Part shown: piece by piece, positions 34,840 to 43,291 of the stretch
How positions within the stretch are numbered: the first letter of the stretch is position 1
Layout of the letters: each line of letters begins with the position of its first letter
DNA from: Collinsella sp.
GTDB taxonomy: Bacteria > Actinomycetota > Coriobacteriia > Coriobacteriales > Coriobacteriaceae
NCBI GenBank assembly: GCA_019414045.1
Contig: DXMW01000017.1
Location: 41,017-105,016, forward strand
Direction of reading: 5' to 3'
DNA: 64,000 nucleotides
Position numbers and translations under genes: made by a program
Notes under the pieces: model-generated
Seen by the model: only the letters and a program-made list of their open reading frames with translations
The model's database searches: none
Told to the model about the DNA's origin: nothing

Positions 34840-35751
34840 ATGTCCCACAACACCCTGCCGACCGTTGCCGAGCTTTCGGGCGAGATGCGCGAGCGCTTGG
34901 CCAAGGTCAAGTACGTCTTTACCGACCTGGATGCCACGATGCTCGCACCCGGCTCGTGCGTGCTGCGCGACAACGACGGCAACCCCTCGACCAAACTCGT
35001 CGAGGCCGTCGTGGCGCTCGCTCGCGCTGGTATTCAGGTGGTTCCCACCTCGGGCCGCAACCGTACCATGATCCACGAGGACGCGCGCGTGCTCGGCCTC
35101 AACTCCTACATCGGTGAGATGGGCGGCCTGGTCATGTACGACCTCAAAGCCAACGATTGGGAGTATCTGACCGGTGACATGCCTTACGACCCCGCCTGTG
35201 GCCTTACTCCGCACCAGGTGATCGAGCAGACCGGCGTGTGCGAGAAGATCCTTGCCCGCTGGCCGCACAAGATCGAGTATCACAACGACATGTCGACCGG
35301 CTACAAATACCGTGAGGTCACCGTCGGCATGCGCGGCGATGTGCCCGACGATGAGGTCCAGGCCATCCTGGACGAGGCCGGCTGCGGTCTGATCTGGGCT
35401 TGCAACGGCCATCTGACTCACCTGTCCAAGCCGACGACGCTCGAGCTCGATCGCGTCGAGGACGGTCGCGCATTCAACATCAACCCCGCGGGCCTCAACA
35501 AGGGCGTCGCCATTGCGCGCTTCTGCGAGCACCTGGGGATCGAGCGCGAGGAGACGCTCGCGCTCGGCGACTCCGAGTCCGACTTCTACATGGCCGATCA
35601 CGTGGGCACGTTCTGTCTGGTCGAGAATGGCCTGACGAGCGCCGGCGCGCCCGAGTTCCTGGCTGCTTACGAGAACGCTTTCGTTACGCGCGGCAAAATT
35701 GTCGACGGTTGGGCGGCGACGGCAGAGCTGCTGGTCGCGGCGCGTTCGTAG
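34840..35751 (+). CDS. HAD-family (Cof-type) hydrolase
   Basis: 303 aa. HAD motifs: YVFTDLDATML (motif I near residue 28), VPTSGRNRT (II), and GDSESDFYMADHVG (IV) near 240. The C2-type cap fits Cof/YidA sugar-phosphate or nucleotide phosphatases; substrate unknown. In motif I the second Asp follows Leu (DLDAT), as in the family. ATG 34840 has CGGAG upstream; the ATG at 34798 does not. Confidence 0.88.
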   Translation: MSHNTLPTVAELSGEMRERLAKVKYVFTDLDATMLAPGSCVLRDNDGNPSTKLVEAVVALARAGIQVVPTSGRNRTMIHEDARVLGLNSYIGEMGGLVMYDLKANDWEYLTGDMPYDPACGLTPHQVIEQTGVCEKILARWPHKIEYHNDMSTGYKYREVTVGMRGDVPDDEVQAILDEAGCGLIWACNGHLTHLSKPTTLELDRVEDGRAFNINPAGLNKGVAIARFCEHLGIEREETLALGDSESDFYMADHVGTFCLVENGLTSAGAPEFLAAYENAFVTRGKIVDGWAATAELLVAARS

Positions 35752-35802
35752 CGCGCCGCCGCCGCACTTGGACATGTCTTTTCGAGAGAGACTGGTGAGG
35801 TA

Positions 35803-36687
35803 ATGTCCGATATCGAGAATCCGGCAGGCGACACGCGCCCGATTGGCGTGTTCGATTCTGGTTTGGGCGGTCTGACGGTTGCGCGCGCGATTGCGACGGC
35901 GCTGCCGCACGAGTCCGTCTACTACTTTGGCGACACCAAGCGCTGTCCCTACGGCACCCGCACCGAGGATGAGGTGCGCTCGTTTGCGTTGCAGGCGGGT
36001 CGTTGGCTTTCGAAGCACGACGTCAAGATTATGGTCATCGCCTGCAACACGGCGACCGCTGCGGCCTTGCGTCTGGCCCAGCAGGTGCTCGACGTTCCCG
36101 TGATCGGCGTGATCGCGCCGGGTGCCCGTGCGGCAATCAACAGCACGCGTACGCGTCGCGTGGGCGTGCTCGCCACCAACCTCACCATTCGCTCGGGCGC
36201 CTACACGCGCGCCATTCAGGACCTGGATGCCGGCGTCGATGTATACGGCTGTCCTGCCTCGAGCTTTGTCGAGGTTGTCGAACACGAGCTCGCCTCGGGT
36301 GCACATCTGCAGGAACAGTGGCTTGAGAACGAGGACATCTTCGATACGCCTGCCGTGCGTGCGCTGGTGGGTGCCACGGTTGAGCCGCTGCGCGACCACG
36401 GTATCGATACCGTGGTGCTTGGCTGTACGCATTTTCCGCTGTTGGTGGGACCTATCCGCCATGCGCTGGGGCCTGGGGTGCGCGTCGTGAGTTCCGCCGA
36501 GGAGACCACACGCGAGCTGACCGATATCCTCACGCGCCGCGAGCAGCTGGCGGGCGACGCCGCCGAGCCGCAGCATCGTTTTGCCACGACGGCCGATAAC
36601 ATTGCCGAGTTTGCGGTGGCGGGCAGCTTTATCTTTGGTCAGCCGCTCAAGAGCATCGAACACATCGATATCGATGAGCTGCAATAG
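35803..36687 (+). CDS. murI: Glutamate racemase
   Basis: 294 aa. Makes D-glutamate for peptidoglycan. Both catalytic cysteines are visible: ACNTATAAAL near residue 83 and GCTHFPLL near 207, plus the N-terminal FDSGLGGLTV. Its position near murE suits cell-wall precursor supply. GGTGAGG is upstream of the ATG. Confidence 0.95.
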   Translation: MSDIENPAGDTRPIGVFDSGLGGLTVARAIATALPHESVYYFGDTKRCPYGTRTEDEVRSFALQAGRWLSKHDVKIMVIACNTATAAALRLAQQVLDVPVIGVIAPGARAAINSTRTRRVGVLATNLTIRSGAYTRAIQDLDAGVDVYGCPASSFVEVVEHELASGAHLQEQWLENEDIFDTPAVRALVGATVEPLRDHGIDTVVLGCTHFPLLVGPIRHALGPGVRVVSSAEETTRELTDILTRREQLAGDAAEPQHRFATTADNIAEFAVAGSFIFGQPLKSIEHIDIDELQ

Positions 36688-36741
36688 ATGTAAGGCAGCC
36701 GCCAAAGCTTTCGCCACATCTTTTGCCGAAAGGAAATTTCT

Positions 36742-37467
36742 ATGGAGTACATGCAGGTCAACCGCGCCAACGGTCGCGCCGCCAACGAGTTGCGCCCCGT
36801 TAAGCTCACCCGTGGTGTCATGAAGCACGCCCACGGCTCGTGTTTGGCCGAGTTCGGCGACACGCGCGTGCTGTGCGCCGCCACTATCGAGGAGGGCGTG
36901 CCGGGCTGGCGAAAGGGAGCTAAGGCCGGCTGGGTGACCGCGGAATACGCCATGCTGCCGGCGTCGACCGGCAAGCGCTGCAAGCGCGAGCACGCCAACC
37001 GCAAGGGTCGCTCCATGGAGATCGAGCGCCTCATTGGCCGCAGCCTGCGTACCGTCGTCAACATGAAGGCGCTCGGCGAGTACACCGTCACCGTCGACTG
37101 CGATGTGATTCAGGCCGATGGCGGCACGCGTACAGCGAGCATCACCGGCGCCTGGGTGGCGCTGCACGACGCCCTCGCCATGTGGGTCGAGGCGGGCAAG
37201 ATCGAGCGCATCCCGCTTATCGGCCAGGTGGCTGCCATCTCCATGGGCGTTGTCGACGGCAATACGCTGCTTGACCTCGATTATTCCGAGGACAGCCATG
37301 CCGAGGTCGACATGAACCTCGTCGCCACCGACACCGGCGAGATGATCGAGCTCCAGGGCACCGGCGAGCAGGCGCCCTTTGACCGCAAACGCCTCAACGC
37401 CCTGCTCGACCTGGGCGACAAGGGTATCGCCGAGCTCATCGAGCTTCAGCGCCAAGCCATCGCCTAA
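36742..37467 (+). CDS. rph: Ribonuclease PH
   Basis: 241 aa, full length. Phosphorolytic 3'-end trimming of tRNA precursors. Motifs: GDTRVLCAATIEEGVPGWR, EYAMLPASTGKR, and DCDVIQADGGTRTASITGAW. AAAGGAAA precedes the ATG. The TAA stop codon overlaps a GGGACAGG-family hairpin. The usual partner rdgB is next. Confidence 0.96.
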   Translation: MEYMQVNRANGRAANELRPVKLTRGVMKHAHGSCLAEFGDTRVLCAATIEEGVPGWRKGAKAGWVTAEYAMLPASTGKRCKREHANRKGRSMEIERLIGRSLRTVVNMKALGEYTVTVDCDVIQADGGTRTASITGAWVALHDALAMWVEAGKIERIPLIGQVAAISMGVVDGNTLLDLDYSEDSHAEVDMNLVATDTGEMIELQGTGEQAPFDRKRLNALLDLGDKGIAELIELQRQAIA

Positions 37468-37520
37468 CCTGCCAAAAGGGACAGGTTTATTTTGGTAGGT
37501 TTTATCTGCTGAAATGCTGC
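37466..37520 (+). repeat. GGGACAGG-loop hairpin repeat, CCTGCCAAAA stem
   Basis: AACCTGCCAAAA (37466-37477) pairs with TTTTGGTAGGTT (37490-37501, one mismatch); loop GGGACAGGTTTA. The shared 3' flank TTTATCTGCTGAAATGCT follows. It starts inside the rph stop codon. Confidence 0.88.
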
Positions 37521-37607
37521 GTTGAAAGGTCCGATCGCCTGAGAGGGGAGAGGTCAAGTGCCCAAACGCCCCTCACGCGGCTTGCTATAGAGACAAGGAG
37601 GCCAGTC

Positions 37608-38249
37608 ATGGCACTTGAGAAGATTGACATCGACACCCTCGACCCGGCGGCGACCATCGTCGTGGCAACGGGCAACGCCCATAAGCTCACCGAGATCGAG
37701 GCCATTTTGGGCAAGGTCATGCCCGAGGTGCGCTTTGTGGCGCTCGGCCAGCTGGGTGATTTTGAGGATCCCGAGGAAAACGGCACGACGTTTTTGGAGA
37801 ACGCCATCATCAAGGCCCAAGCCGCGGTTGAGGAGACGGGCCTTATGGCCATTGCCGACGATTCGGGCTTGGTCGTCGACGCGCTGGACGGTGATCCCGG
37901 TGTGTATAGCGCGCGCTATGCGGGCGTGCACGGCGACGATGCCGCCAACAACGCCAAGCTTCTCGTTAACCTGGAAGGCGTGGCAGATGAGGACCGCACC
38001 GCACGCTTTATGAGCGTCGTTGCGCTCATCGACACGGACGGCTTGGTCACCTATGGCGAGGGCGCTTGCGAGGGCGTTATCGCGCACGAGGGCCGCGGCG
38101 ATCACGGCTTTGGCTATGACCCGCTGTTCCTGCCGGTCGACACGCCGGGCAAGACCATGGCCGAGCTGACGGCTGACGAGAAGAACGCCATCAGCCATCG
38201 TTTCCACGCGCTCGAGCATCTGTCCGCCAAGCTGACGGGCGAGGAGTAG
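37608..38249 (+). CDS. rdgB: XTP/dITP diphosphatase (Ham1/RdgB)
   Basis: 213 aa. Removes deaminated purine triphosphates such as dITP and XTP. TGNAHKLTEIEAILG near residue 24 and the DDSGLVVDALDGDPGV site near 85 are diagnostic; GYDPLF and HRFHALEHL follow. AAGGAGG is 6 nt upstream. It ends 3 nt before the dtd start. Confidence 0.95.
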   Translation: MALEKIDIDTLDPAATIVVATGNAHKLTEIEAILGKVMPEVRFVALGQLGDFEDPEENGTTFLENAIIKAQAAVEETGLMAIADDSGLVVDALDGDPGVYSARYAGVHGDDAANNAKLLVNLEGVADEDRTARFMSVVALIDTDGLVTYGEGACEGVIAHEGRGDHGFGYDPLFLPVDTPGKTMAELTADEKNAISHRFHALEHLSAKLTGEE

Positions 38250-38252
38250 ACC

Positions 38253-38699
38253 GTGCGTGCGGTGGTGCAGCGCGTGCTCAACGCCGGCGTGACGGTCGAC
38301 GGCGAGTGCGTGGGCCACATTGGACGCGGCTACCTGGTGCTGCTGGGTGTGGGCCATGGCGATACGCGTGCCGAGGCCGACAAGCTGTGGGGCAAGCTCC
38401 GCGGGCTGCGTATCAACGAGGACGAGAACGGCAAGACCAACTTGGCGCTTGCCGATGTCGACGGCGAGGTGCTCGTGGTGTCGCAGTTCACGCTGTTCGC
38501 CGACTGCCGCCACGGTCGCCGTCCGTCGTTTACGGATGCCGGCGCACCCGATGTTGCCAACGAGCTCTACGAGTACTTCCTGACGCTCGTTCGTCAAGAT
38601 GTCGAACACGTGGCGCACGGCATTTTTGGCGCCGATATGAAAGTCGACTTGGTCAACGACGGCCCATTCACCATCGTCTTGGACACCGACAACCTTTAG
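38253..38699 (+). CDS. dtd: D-aminoacyl-tRNA deacylase
   Basis: 148 aa. Hydrolyses D-amino acids from tRNA. The SQFTLFADCRHGRRPSF motif (catalytic Thr) and the NDGPFT cross-subunit motif are visible; the usual form of the latter is GPV. Start is GTG 38253 with GGCGAGGAG upstream, inside the rdgB end. Probably co-transcribed with rdgB. Confidence 0.94.
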   Translation: MRAVVQRVLNAGVTVDGECVGHIGRGYLVLLGVGHGDTRAEADKLWGKLRGLRINEDENGKTNLALADVDGEVLVVSQFTLFADCRHGRRPSFTDAGAPDVANELYEYFLTLVRQDVEHVAHGIFGADMKVDLVNDGPFTIVLDTDNL

Positions 38700-38727
38700 G
38701 TTACGCGGTTTTACCAAACCGCGTAAC
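38700..38727. repeat. GTTACGCGGTT hairpin after dtd
   Basis: A perfect 12-bp stem (38700-38711 with 38716-38727) with loop TACC. There is no T tract. Nearly the same hairpin occurs after lysS at 43217-43243. Confidence 0.75.
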
Positions 38728-38785
38728 AACTGGTCATGCGAGGTTGTCGTCTGGTACGTATTCGAGACCGGGCTTTTTTAGCTAC

Positions 38786-38815
38786 TTGCGTTTGGCGGCA
38801 GCAGGGTGCTATAGT
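38786..38815 (+). promoter_or_regulatory. Promoter of the veg gene
   Basis: TTGCGT (38786-38791), 18-bp spacer, TATAGT (38810-38815). Confidence 0.7.
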
Positions 38816-38835
38816 ATTAGAGTTTTGTCTATCTT

Positions 38836-38855
38836 AGGGGTATTATCCCCTTTTT
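38836..38855 (+). terminator. Terminator-like hairpin in the veg leader (possible attenuator)
   Basis: AGGGG-TATTAT-CCCCT followed by TTTT, lying between the promoter and the veg ribosome site. A short stem, but U-rich. Confidence 0.45.
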
Positions 38856-38882
38856 GAATTGCACCTTCTGGAGGCCCTGTTC

Positions 38883-39179
38883 ATGGAAGAGATGGAAGTC
38901 AATCACGTCGACGACATCCACGAGAAGCTGACCGATATGGTGGGCGATCGCGTCAAGGTTAAGGCCAACATGGGCCGCACCCGCGTCGTCGAGCGCATGG
39001 GCACCATCAAGAGCGTCCACCCCGCCGTCTTTATCGTCGAGGTTGACGAGCGCCGCGGCCGCAAGTCGCGTCAGTCCTACCAGTATATCGATGTCCTCAC
39101 CGGTCAGGTCGAGCTGTTCGACCCTGAGAGCGGCGAGCATATCTTTACCCCGCTCGGCAATCAGCTCGAGGAGCACTAA
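38883..39179 (+). CDS. veg: Veg family protein
   Basis: 98 aa. Contains the Veg (DUF1021) domain: VGDRVKVKANMGRTRVVERMG then EVDERRGRKSRQSYQYIDVLTG. In Bacillus, Veg is linked to biofilm and spore germination, though its mechanism is unknown. ATG 38883 follows CTGGAGG. It ends 2 nt before ispE, so the two are co-transcribed; this veg-ispE order is widely conserved. Confidence 0.9.
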   Translation: MEEMEVNHVDDIHEKLTDMVGDRVKVKANMGRTRVVERMGTIKSVHPAVFIVEVDERRGRKSRQSYQYIDVLTGQVELFDPESGEHIFTPLGNQLEEH

Positions 39180-39181
39180 CG

Positions 39182-40078
39182 GTGACCGATCGGTCCCTGA
39201 TTCTTTCCGCGCCGGCAAAGATTAACTTCTACCTGGGGGTTCATACCGAGCGCGATGACCGCGGCTACCACAGGGTCGATTCCCTGATGGCAGCCGTCGG
39301 TCTTTCCGATACCGTGACGGTCACGCCGGCGCAGGCGCTGACTGTCCAGACGGTTCCGGCATCAGATTTTCCCATGCAAAAGAATACGGCGTATCGGGCT
39401 GCGGTTGCTATGGCCGAGCATTATGGTCGCGAGGCAAACATCTGCGTGACGATTGAGAAGCGCATTCCATTGTGCGCCGGCTTGGGCGGCCCCTCGACGG
39501 ATGCGGCCGCGGTCATTGTCGCCTTGGCGGAGCTCTGGGGCATTGATCGCACCGACCCAGCGCTCGACGATATTGCGCGGGGCATTGGTGCTGACGTCCC
39601 GTTCTTTTTGCACGCGAGTCCTGCGTTCTACGTAGGTGGGGGAGACGTGCTGGCAACTGAGTACCCCGCGCTGCCCGCGACGCCTGTCGTACTGGTTAAG
39701 CCGCGGGAGGCGAGCGTTTCGACAATTGAAGCCTATCGACGTTTTGACGAGGCCCCGGTGCCTGCGGACAAGCTCGGCGCGATAGCTTCTGCCTTGCGTG
39801 CTGGTGATGCCGAGACGGCATATGCGCTCATCCATAACAACCTGGGTATCATTTCCGCACAGATGGAGCCGCAGATTCAAACGGTTCTCGATTGGCTGCG
39901 TAAACAGGACGGCACCGTTGCTGTAGATGTGTGCGGATCGGGTGCCTGCTCGTTTGCCATTTGCGACACCGCCGCCACGGCCGAAAGGCTTGCCGACGCT
40001 GTCCAGCAAAATGGCTGGTGGGCCTGCGCGACTGAGCTCATTCCCAACACGGTTCAAATCGACGCGCCAAAGAAATAA
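39182..40078 (+). CDS. ispE: 4-diphosphocytidyl-2-C-methyl-D-erythritol kinase
   Basis: 298 aa GHMP kinase of the MEP isoprenoid route. APAKINFYLGV at the N-terminus and the phosphate loop PLCAGLGGPSTDAAAV near residue 95 (most homologues read GGGSSDAA). A glycine-rich CGSGACSFAI is near 255. Start GTG 39182 with TAACG overlap of veg. Complements ispD and ispF at 60 kb. Confidence 0.93.
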   Translation: MTDRSLILSAPAKINFYLGVHTERDDRGYHRVDSLMAAVGLSDTVTVTPAQALTVQTVPASDFPMQKNTAYRAAVAMAEHYGREANICVTIEKRIPLCAGLGGPSTDAAAVIVALAELWGIDRTDPALDDIARGIGADVPFFLHASPAFYVGGGDVLATEYPALPATPVVLVKPREASVSTIEAYRRFDEAPVPADKLGAIASALRAGDAETAYALIHNNLGIISAQMEPQIQTVLDWLRKQDGTVAVDVCGSGACSFAICDTAATAERLADAVQQNGWWACATELIPNTVQIDAPKK

Positions 40079-40127
40079 AAATTTCTCTAGCACGCGGCGA
40101 AAATCTTTGTTACTATAGTCGAGCTAA

Positions 40128-40204
40128 CGGGTTGTGGCTCAGTTTGGTAGAGCACTGCGTTCGGGACGCAGGGGTCGCTGGTTCAAATCCAGTCAACCCG
40201 ACCA
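40128..40204 (+). tRNA. tRNA-Pro (anticodon CGG)
   Basis: Acceptor CGGGTTG/CAACCCG, anticodon arm CTGCG-TTCGGGA-CGCAG (anticodon CGG), T loop TTCAAAT, discriminator A, encoded CCA (40202-40204). A strong terminator follows. Confidence 0.96.
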
Positions 40205-40215
40205 GAGCATGAGGA

Positions 40216-40243
40216 GGGACCGCTTCTTGCGGTCCCTTTTTTT
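40216..40243 (+). terminator. Terminator after tRNA-Pro
   Basis: GGGACCGC (40216-40223), loop TTCTT, GCGGTCCC (40229-40236), then seven T. Confidence 0.95.
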
Positions 40244-40251
40244 AGCTAGTG

Positions 40252-40280
40252 TTGTGATACCGCGATACCCGCGGTATACT
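40252..40280 (+). promoter_or_regulatory. Promoter of tatA
   Basis: TTGTGA (40252-40257), 17-bp spacer, TATACT (40275-40280). A near-palindrome GATACCGCGATACCCGCGG overlaps the spacer. Confidence 0.75.
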
Positions 40281-40316
40281 CATTCGAGCTTGTCTCGCTG
40301 TATTGTGGAGGTCTAC

Positions 40317-40592
40317 ATGTTTGGACTGAGGGCTCCTGAGCTCATCATTATTCTCGTCGTTGTCCTGATTATCTTCGGGCCCAAGAACCTGCCGAAGCTC
40401 GGCAAGTCCCTCGGCTCTACCGTCAAGAATATCCGCGAGGGTATGGAGGGCGACGATAAGGCCGAGACCAAGCAGGCCGAGGAGGTCGTGGTCGAGCAGT
40501 CCGAGGAGGACAAGGAGATCGCTGAGCTCGAGGCCAAGCTCGCTGCTGCCAAGAAGAAGCAGGCAGAGGACAGCGACGCGGACGCAGAGTAG
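40317..40592 (+). CDS. tatA: Sec-independent protein translocase TatA/TatE
   Basis: 91 aa. One N-terminal membrane helix (about residues 8-22, LIIILVVVLIIF), the hinge FGPKNLPKLGKSLGS, an amphipathic helix, then an acidic coiled tail. It forms the Tat translocation pore for folded proteins. tatC is not in the window. ATG 40317 follows GTGGAGGT; an upstream in-frame reading extends through tRNA-Pro and is spurious. Confidence 0.93.
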   Translation: MFGLRAPELIIILVVVLIIFGPKNLPKLGKSLGSTVKNIREGMEGDDKAETKQAEEVVVEQSEEDKEIAELEAKLAAAKKKQAEDSDADAE

Positions 40593-40617
40593 TCCCATCC
40601 CTTTGGGGTGAGCACCT

Positions 40618-40650
40618 GACCGGCTTGCCCGCAGGCTAGCCGGTCTTTTT
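40618..40650 (+). terminator. Terminator after tatA
   Basis: GACCGGCT (40618-40625) pairs with AGCCGGTC (40638-40645), then TTTTT. Confidence 0.9.
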
Positions 40651-40698
40651 CGTTTTGTTGACAGTTGATTGTTTGATCAGAGTTGGGGAGATATCCGT

Positions 40699-41169
40699 AT
40701 GGACGCAAGCCAGATCGTACTGACCGCTGAGGGCCGCCAGAAGCTCGTCGAGGAGCTCGCTTGGCGTGAGGGCGATTACGCCAAGGAGATCGTCGAGGAC
40801 ATCAAGGAAGCCCGCGCGTTCGGCGACCTTTCGGAGAACTCCGAGTACGACGCCGCTAAGGACAAGCAGGCCCAGAACGCCGCTCGTATTGCCGAGATCC
40901 AGGCCATCCTCGCCAACGCTCAGGTTGCTGCCACCACGGGTGATCTGACCGTCTCCATCGGTTCCACCGTTTCGCTGATTGATCCCAACGGCGAGGTCAT
41001 GGAAGTCACGCTCGTCGGTACCACCGAGACCAACTCGCTCGAGCACAAGATTTCCAACGAGTCTCCGGTCGGTCACGCCATCATTGGTCACGGCGAGGGC
41101 GACTCCGTCGAGGTCGTTACGCCTTCCGGCAAGACTCGCGTCTACACCATCGCCAAGATTGCACGCTAG
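40699..41169 (+). CDS. greA: Transcription elongation factor GreA
   Basis: 156 aa. An N-terminal coiled coil with the GDLSENSEYDAAKDKQ tip acidic motif near residue 42, then the FKBP-like domain with ISNESPVGHAIIGH. Stimulates RNA-cleavage rescue of stalled polymerase. ATG 40699 follows GGGGAG; the ATG at 40669 has no site. Confidence 0.96.
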   Translation: MDASQIVLTAEGRQKLVEELAWREGDYAKEIVEDIKEARAFGDLSENSEYDAAKDKQAQNAARIAEIQAILANAQVAATTGDLTVSIGSTVSLIDPNGEVMEVTLVGTTETNSLEHKISNESPVGHAIIGHGEGDSVEVVTPSGKTRVYTIAKIAR

Positions 41170-41197
41170 ACCACGGTCCCGCGTAAAGGTATGTTTT

Positions 41198-41230
41198 CGC
41201 TCCCTGGGACCGAATCCTGGGGAGCGTTTT
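41198..41230 (+). terminator. Terminator between greA and lysS
   Basis: CGCTCCC (41198-41204) with GGGAGCG (41220-41226), then TTTT. An alternative pairing CGGTCCC with GGGACCG overlaps this hairpin. Confidence 0.6.
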
Positions 41231-41248
41231 AGTTTGAGGAGCTAACTT

Positions 41249-43213
41249 ATGGCAGAGAACCAGAACGCCGCCGATCAGGCATCGACGCTCAACGACGAGC
41301 GCGCCACCCGCCTGGCCAAGCGCGCCGCCCTGTTCGAGGCGGGCCAGAACCCCTATCCTGAGCACTCTGAGCTTGAGGACTACGTCGCCGATATCGAGGC
41401 TAAGTACGCCGAGCTTGCCGATGGCGAGGACACCGAGGACGTCGTGAAGATCGCTGGCCGTGTGGTCGCCAAGCGCGGTCAGGGCAAGATCATGTTCATC
41501 GTCGTGCGCGATGCGACTGCCGAGATTCAGCTGTTCTGCCGCATCAACGACATGGACGAGGCTGCCTGGAGTACGCTCAAGGCCCTCGACCTGGGCGACA
41601 TCCTGGGCGTGACCGGCGTGGTCGTGCGCACCCAGCGTGGCCAGCTTTCCGTTGCCCCTAAGAGCGCGACTCTGCTTGCCAAGGCCGTTCGTCCGCTGCC
41701 CGAGAAGTTCCACGGTCTTTCCGATAAGGAGACCCGCTATCGCCAGCGCTATGTCGACCTGATCGCCAACGACGACGTTCGCGAGACCTTCCGTAAGCGT
41801 TCGCAGATTCTCTCCACCTTCCGTCGCTTTATGGAGTCCGACGGCTACATGGAGGTCGAGACCCCCATCCTGCAGACCATCCAAGGCGGCGCTACTGCCA
41901 AGCCGTTCATTACCCACTTCAACGCGCTCGATCAGGAGTGCTACCTGCGTATTGCCACCGAGCTGCACCTCAAGCGCTGCATCGTCGGTGGTTTTGAGCG
42001 CGTGTTCGAGATCGGCCGCATCTTCCGTAACGAGGGCATGGACCTTACCCACAACCCCGAGTTCACCACGATGGAGGCCTACCGTGCCTTCTCCGACCTC
42101 GAGGGCATGAAGGCACTCGCCCAAGGTGTCATCAAGGCTGCCAACAAGGCCATCGGCAACCCCGAGGTCATCGAGTACCAGGGCCAGACCATCGACCTTT
42201 CTGGTGAGTGGGCCAGCCGTCCCATGACCGACATCGTCTCCGACGTGCTCGGCAAGCAGGTCACCATCGACACGCCGGTCGAGGAGCTTGCTGCCGCCGC
42301 GCGCGAGAAGGGCCTGGAGATCAAGCCCGAGTGGACTGCCGGCAAGATCATCGCCGAGATTTACGATGAGCTGGGCGAGGACACCATCGTCAACCCCACG
42401 TTCGTGTGCGATTACCCCATCGAGGTCAGCCCGCTCGCCAAGCGTTTTGAGGACGACCCGCGTTTGACCCACCGCTTTGAGCTGGTCATCGCCGGCCACG
42501 AGTACGCCAACGCATTCTCCGAGCTCAACGACCCGGTCGACCAGGCTGAGCGCTTTGCTGCCCAGATGGCCGAGAAGGCCGGCGGCGACGATGAGGCTAT
42601 GGAGTATGACGAGGACTACGTGCGCGCCCTCGAGTACGGTATGCCTCCCGCGGGCGGCATTGGCATTGGTATCGACCGCGTGGTCATGCTGCTTACTAAC
42701 CAGGCTTCTATCCGCGACGTCCTGCTGTTCCCGCACATGAAGCCCGAGAAGGGTTTCCAGTCCGGTGCCGCTGCCGCCAAGGCTGCCGAGGCCGGCAACG
42801 CCGCGAGCCCATTCGTTACGTCGCTTAAGCCCACGCTCGATTACTCCAAGATCGCCGTTGAGCCGCTGTTTGAGGAGTTCGTCGACTTTGATACCTTCTC
42901 CAAGAGCGATTTCCGCGCTGTGAAGGTCAAGGCATGCGAGGCCGTCAAGAAGTCCAAGAAGCTGCTGAACTTTACGCTCGACGACGGTACCGGTACCGAC
43001 CGCACTATCCTCTCCGGTATTCACGCTTATTACGAGCCCGAGGACCTGGTCGGCAAGACCTTGCTCGCCATCACCAACCTGCCTCCGCGCAAGATGATGG
43101 GTATTCCCAGCTGCGGCATGCTGATCAGCGCTGTCCACGAGGAGGAGGGCGAGGAGCGTCTCAACCTGATCCAGCTCGACGCCTCCATCCCCGCCGGCGC
43201 AAAGATGTACTAA
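41249..43213 (+). CDS. lysS: Lysine--tRNA ligase, class II, with C-terminal tRNA-binding domain
   Basis: 654 aa against about 500 for standard LysRS. Residues 1-500 are a class II LysRS: N-terminal OB fold, motif 2 (GRIFRNEGMDLTHNPEFT) and motif 3 (GMPPAGGIGIGIDRVVML). After a flexible linker (about 505-535, rich in Ala), residues about 545-654 match the EMAPII/Trbp111 OB fold: DFRAVKVKACEAVKKSKKLL and the NLPPRKMMGIPSCGMLI end. That domain is typically attached to MetRS. It probably improves tRNA binding. An AGGAG site is upstream. Confidence 0.94.
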   Translation: MAENQNAADQASTLNDERATRLAKRAALFEAGQNPYPEHSELEDYVADIEAKYAELADGEDTEDVVKIAGRVVAKRGQGKIMFIVVRDATAEIQLFCRINDMDEAAWSTLKALDLGDILGVTGVVVRTQRGQLSVAPKSATLLAKAVRPLPEKFHGLSDKETRYRQRYVDLIANDDVRETFRKRSQILSTFRRFMESDGYMEVETPILQTIQGGATAKPFITHFNALDQECYLRIATELHLKRCIVGGFERVFEIGRIFRNEGMDLTHNPEFTTMEAYRAFSDLEGMKALAQGVIKAANKAIGNPEVIEYQGQTIDLSGEWASRPMTDIVSDVLGKQVTIDTPVEELAAAAREKGLEIKPEWTAGKIIAEIYDELGEDTIVNPTFVCDYPIEVSPLAKRFEDDPRLTHRFELVIAGHEYANAFSELNDPVDQAERFAAQMAEKAGGDDEAMEYDEDYVRALEYGMPPAGGIGIGIDRVVMLLTNQASIRDVLLFPHMKPEKGFQSGAAAAKAAEAGNAASPFVTSLKPTLDYSKIAVEPLFEEFVDFDTFSKSDFRAVKVKACEAVKKSKKLLNFTLDDGTGTDRTILSGIHAYYEPEDLVGKTLLAITNLPPRKMMGIPSCGMLISAVHEEEGEERLNLIQLDASIPAGAKMY

Positions 43214-43216
43214 CTT

Positions 43217-43243
43217 GTTACGCGGTTCTACGAACCGCGTAAC
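43217..43243. repeat. GTTACGCGGTT hairpin after lysS
   Basis: A perfect 12-bp stem (43217-43228 with 43232-43243), loop TAC. It differs from the 38700 copy at one pair, changed on both arms. Confidence 0.75.
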
Positions 43244-43291
43244 GGCTCGACGCTGCGCGGGCCGCATTTGGACAATCTGACGTTCAACTTC

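Noticed and set aside
34729..37557. 942-codon minus-strand open frame
   Set aside because: It covers the HAD, murI and rph genes on the other strand; composition is a shadow with no recognisable domain.
40134..40316. N-terminal extension of TatA through tRNA-Pro
   Set aside because: The stretch encodes a tRNA and its terminator; TatA starts at 40317 with a ribosome site.
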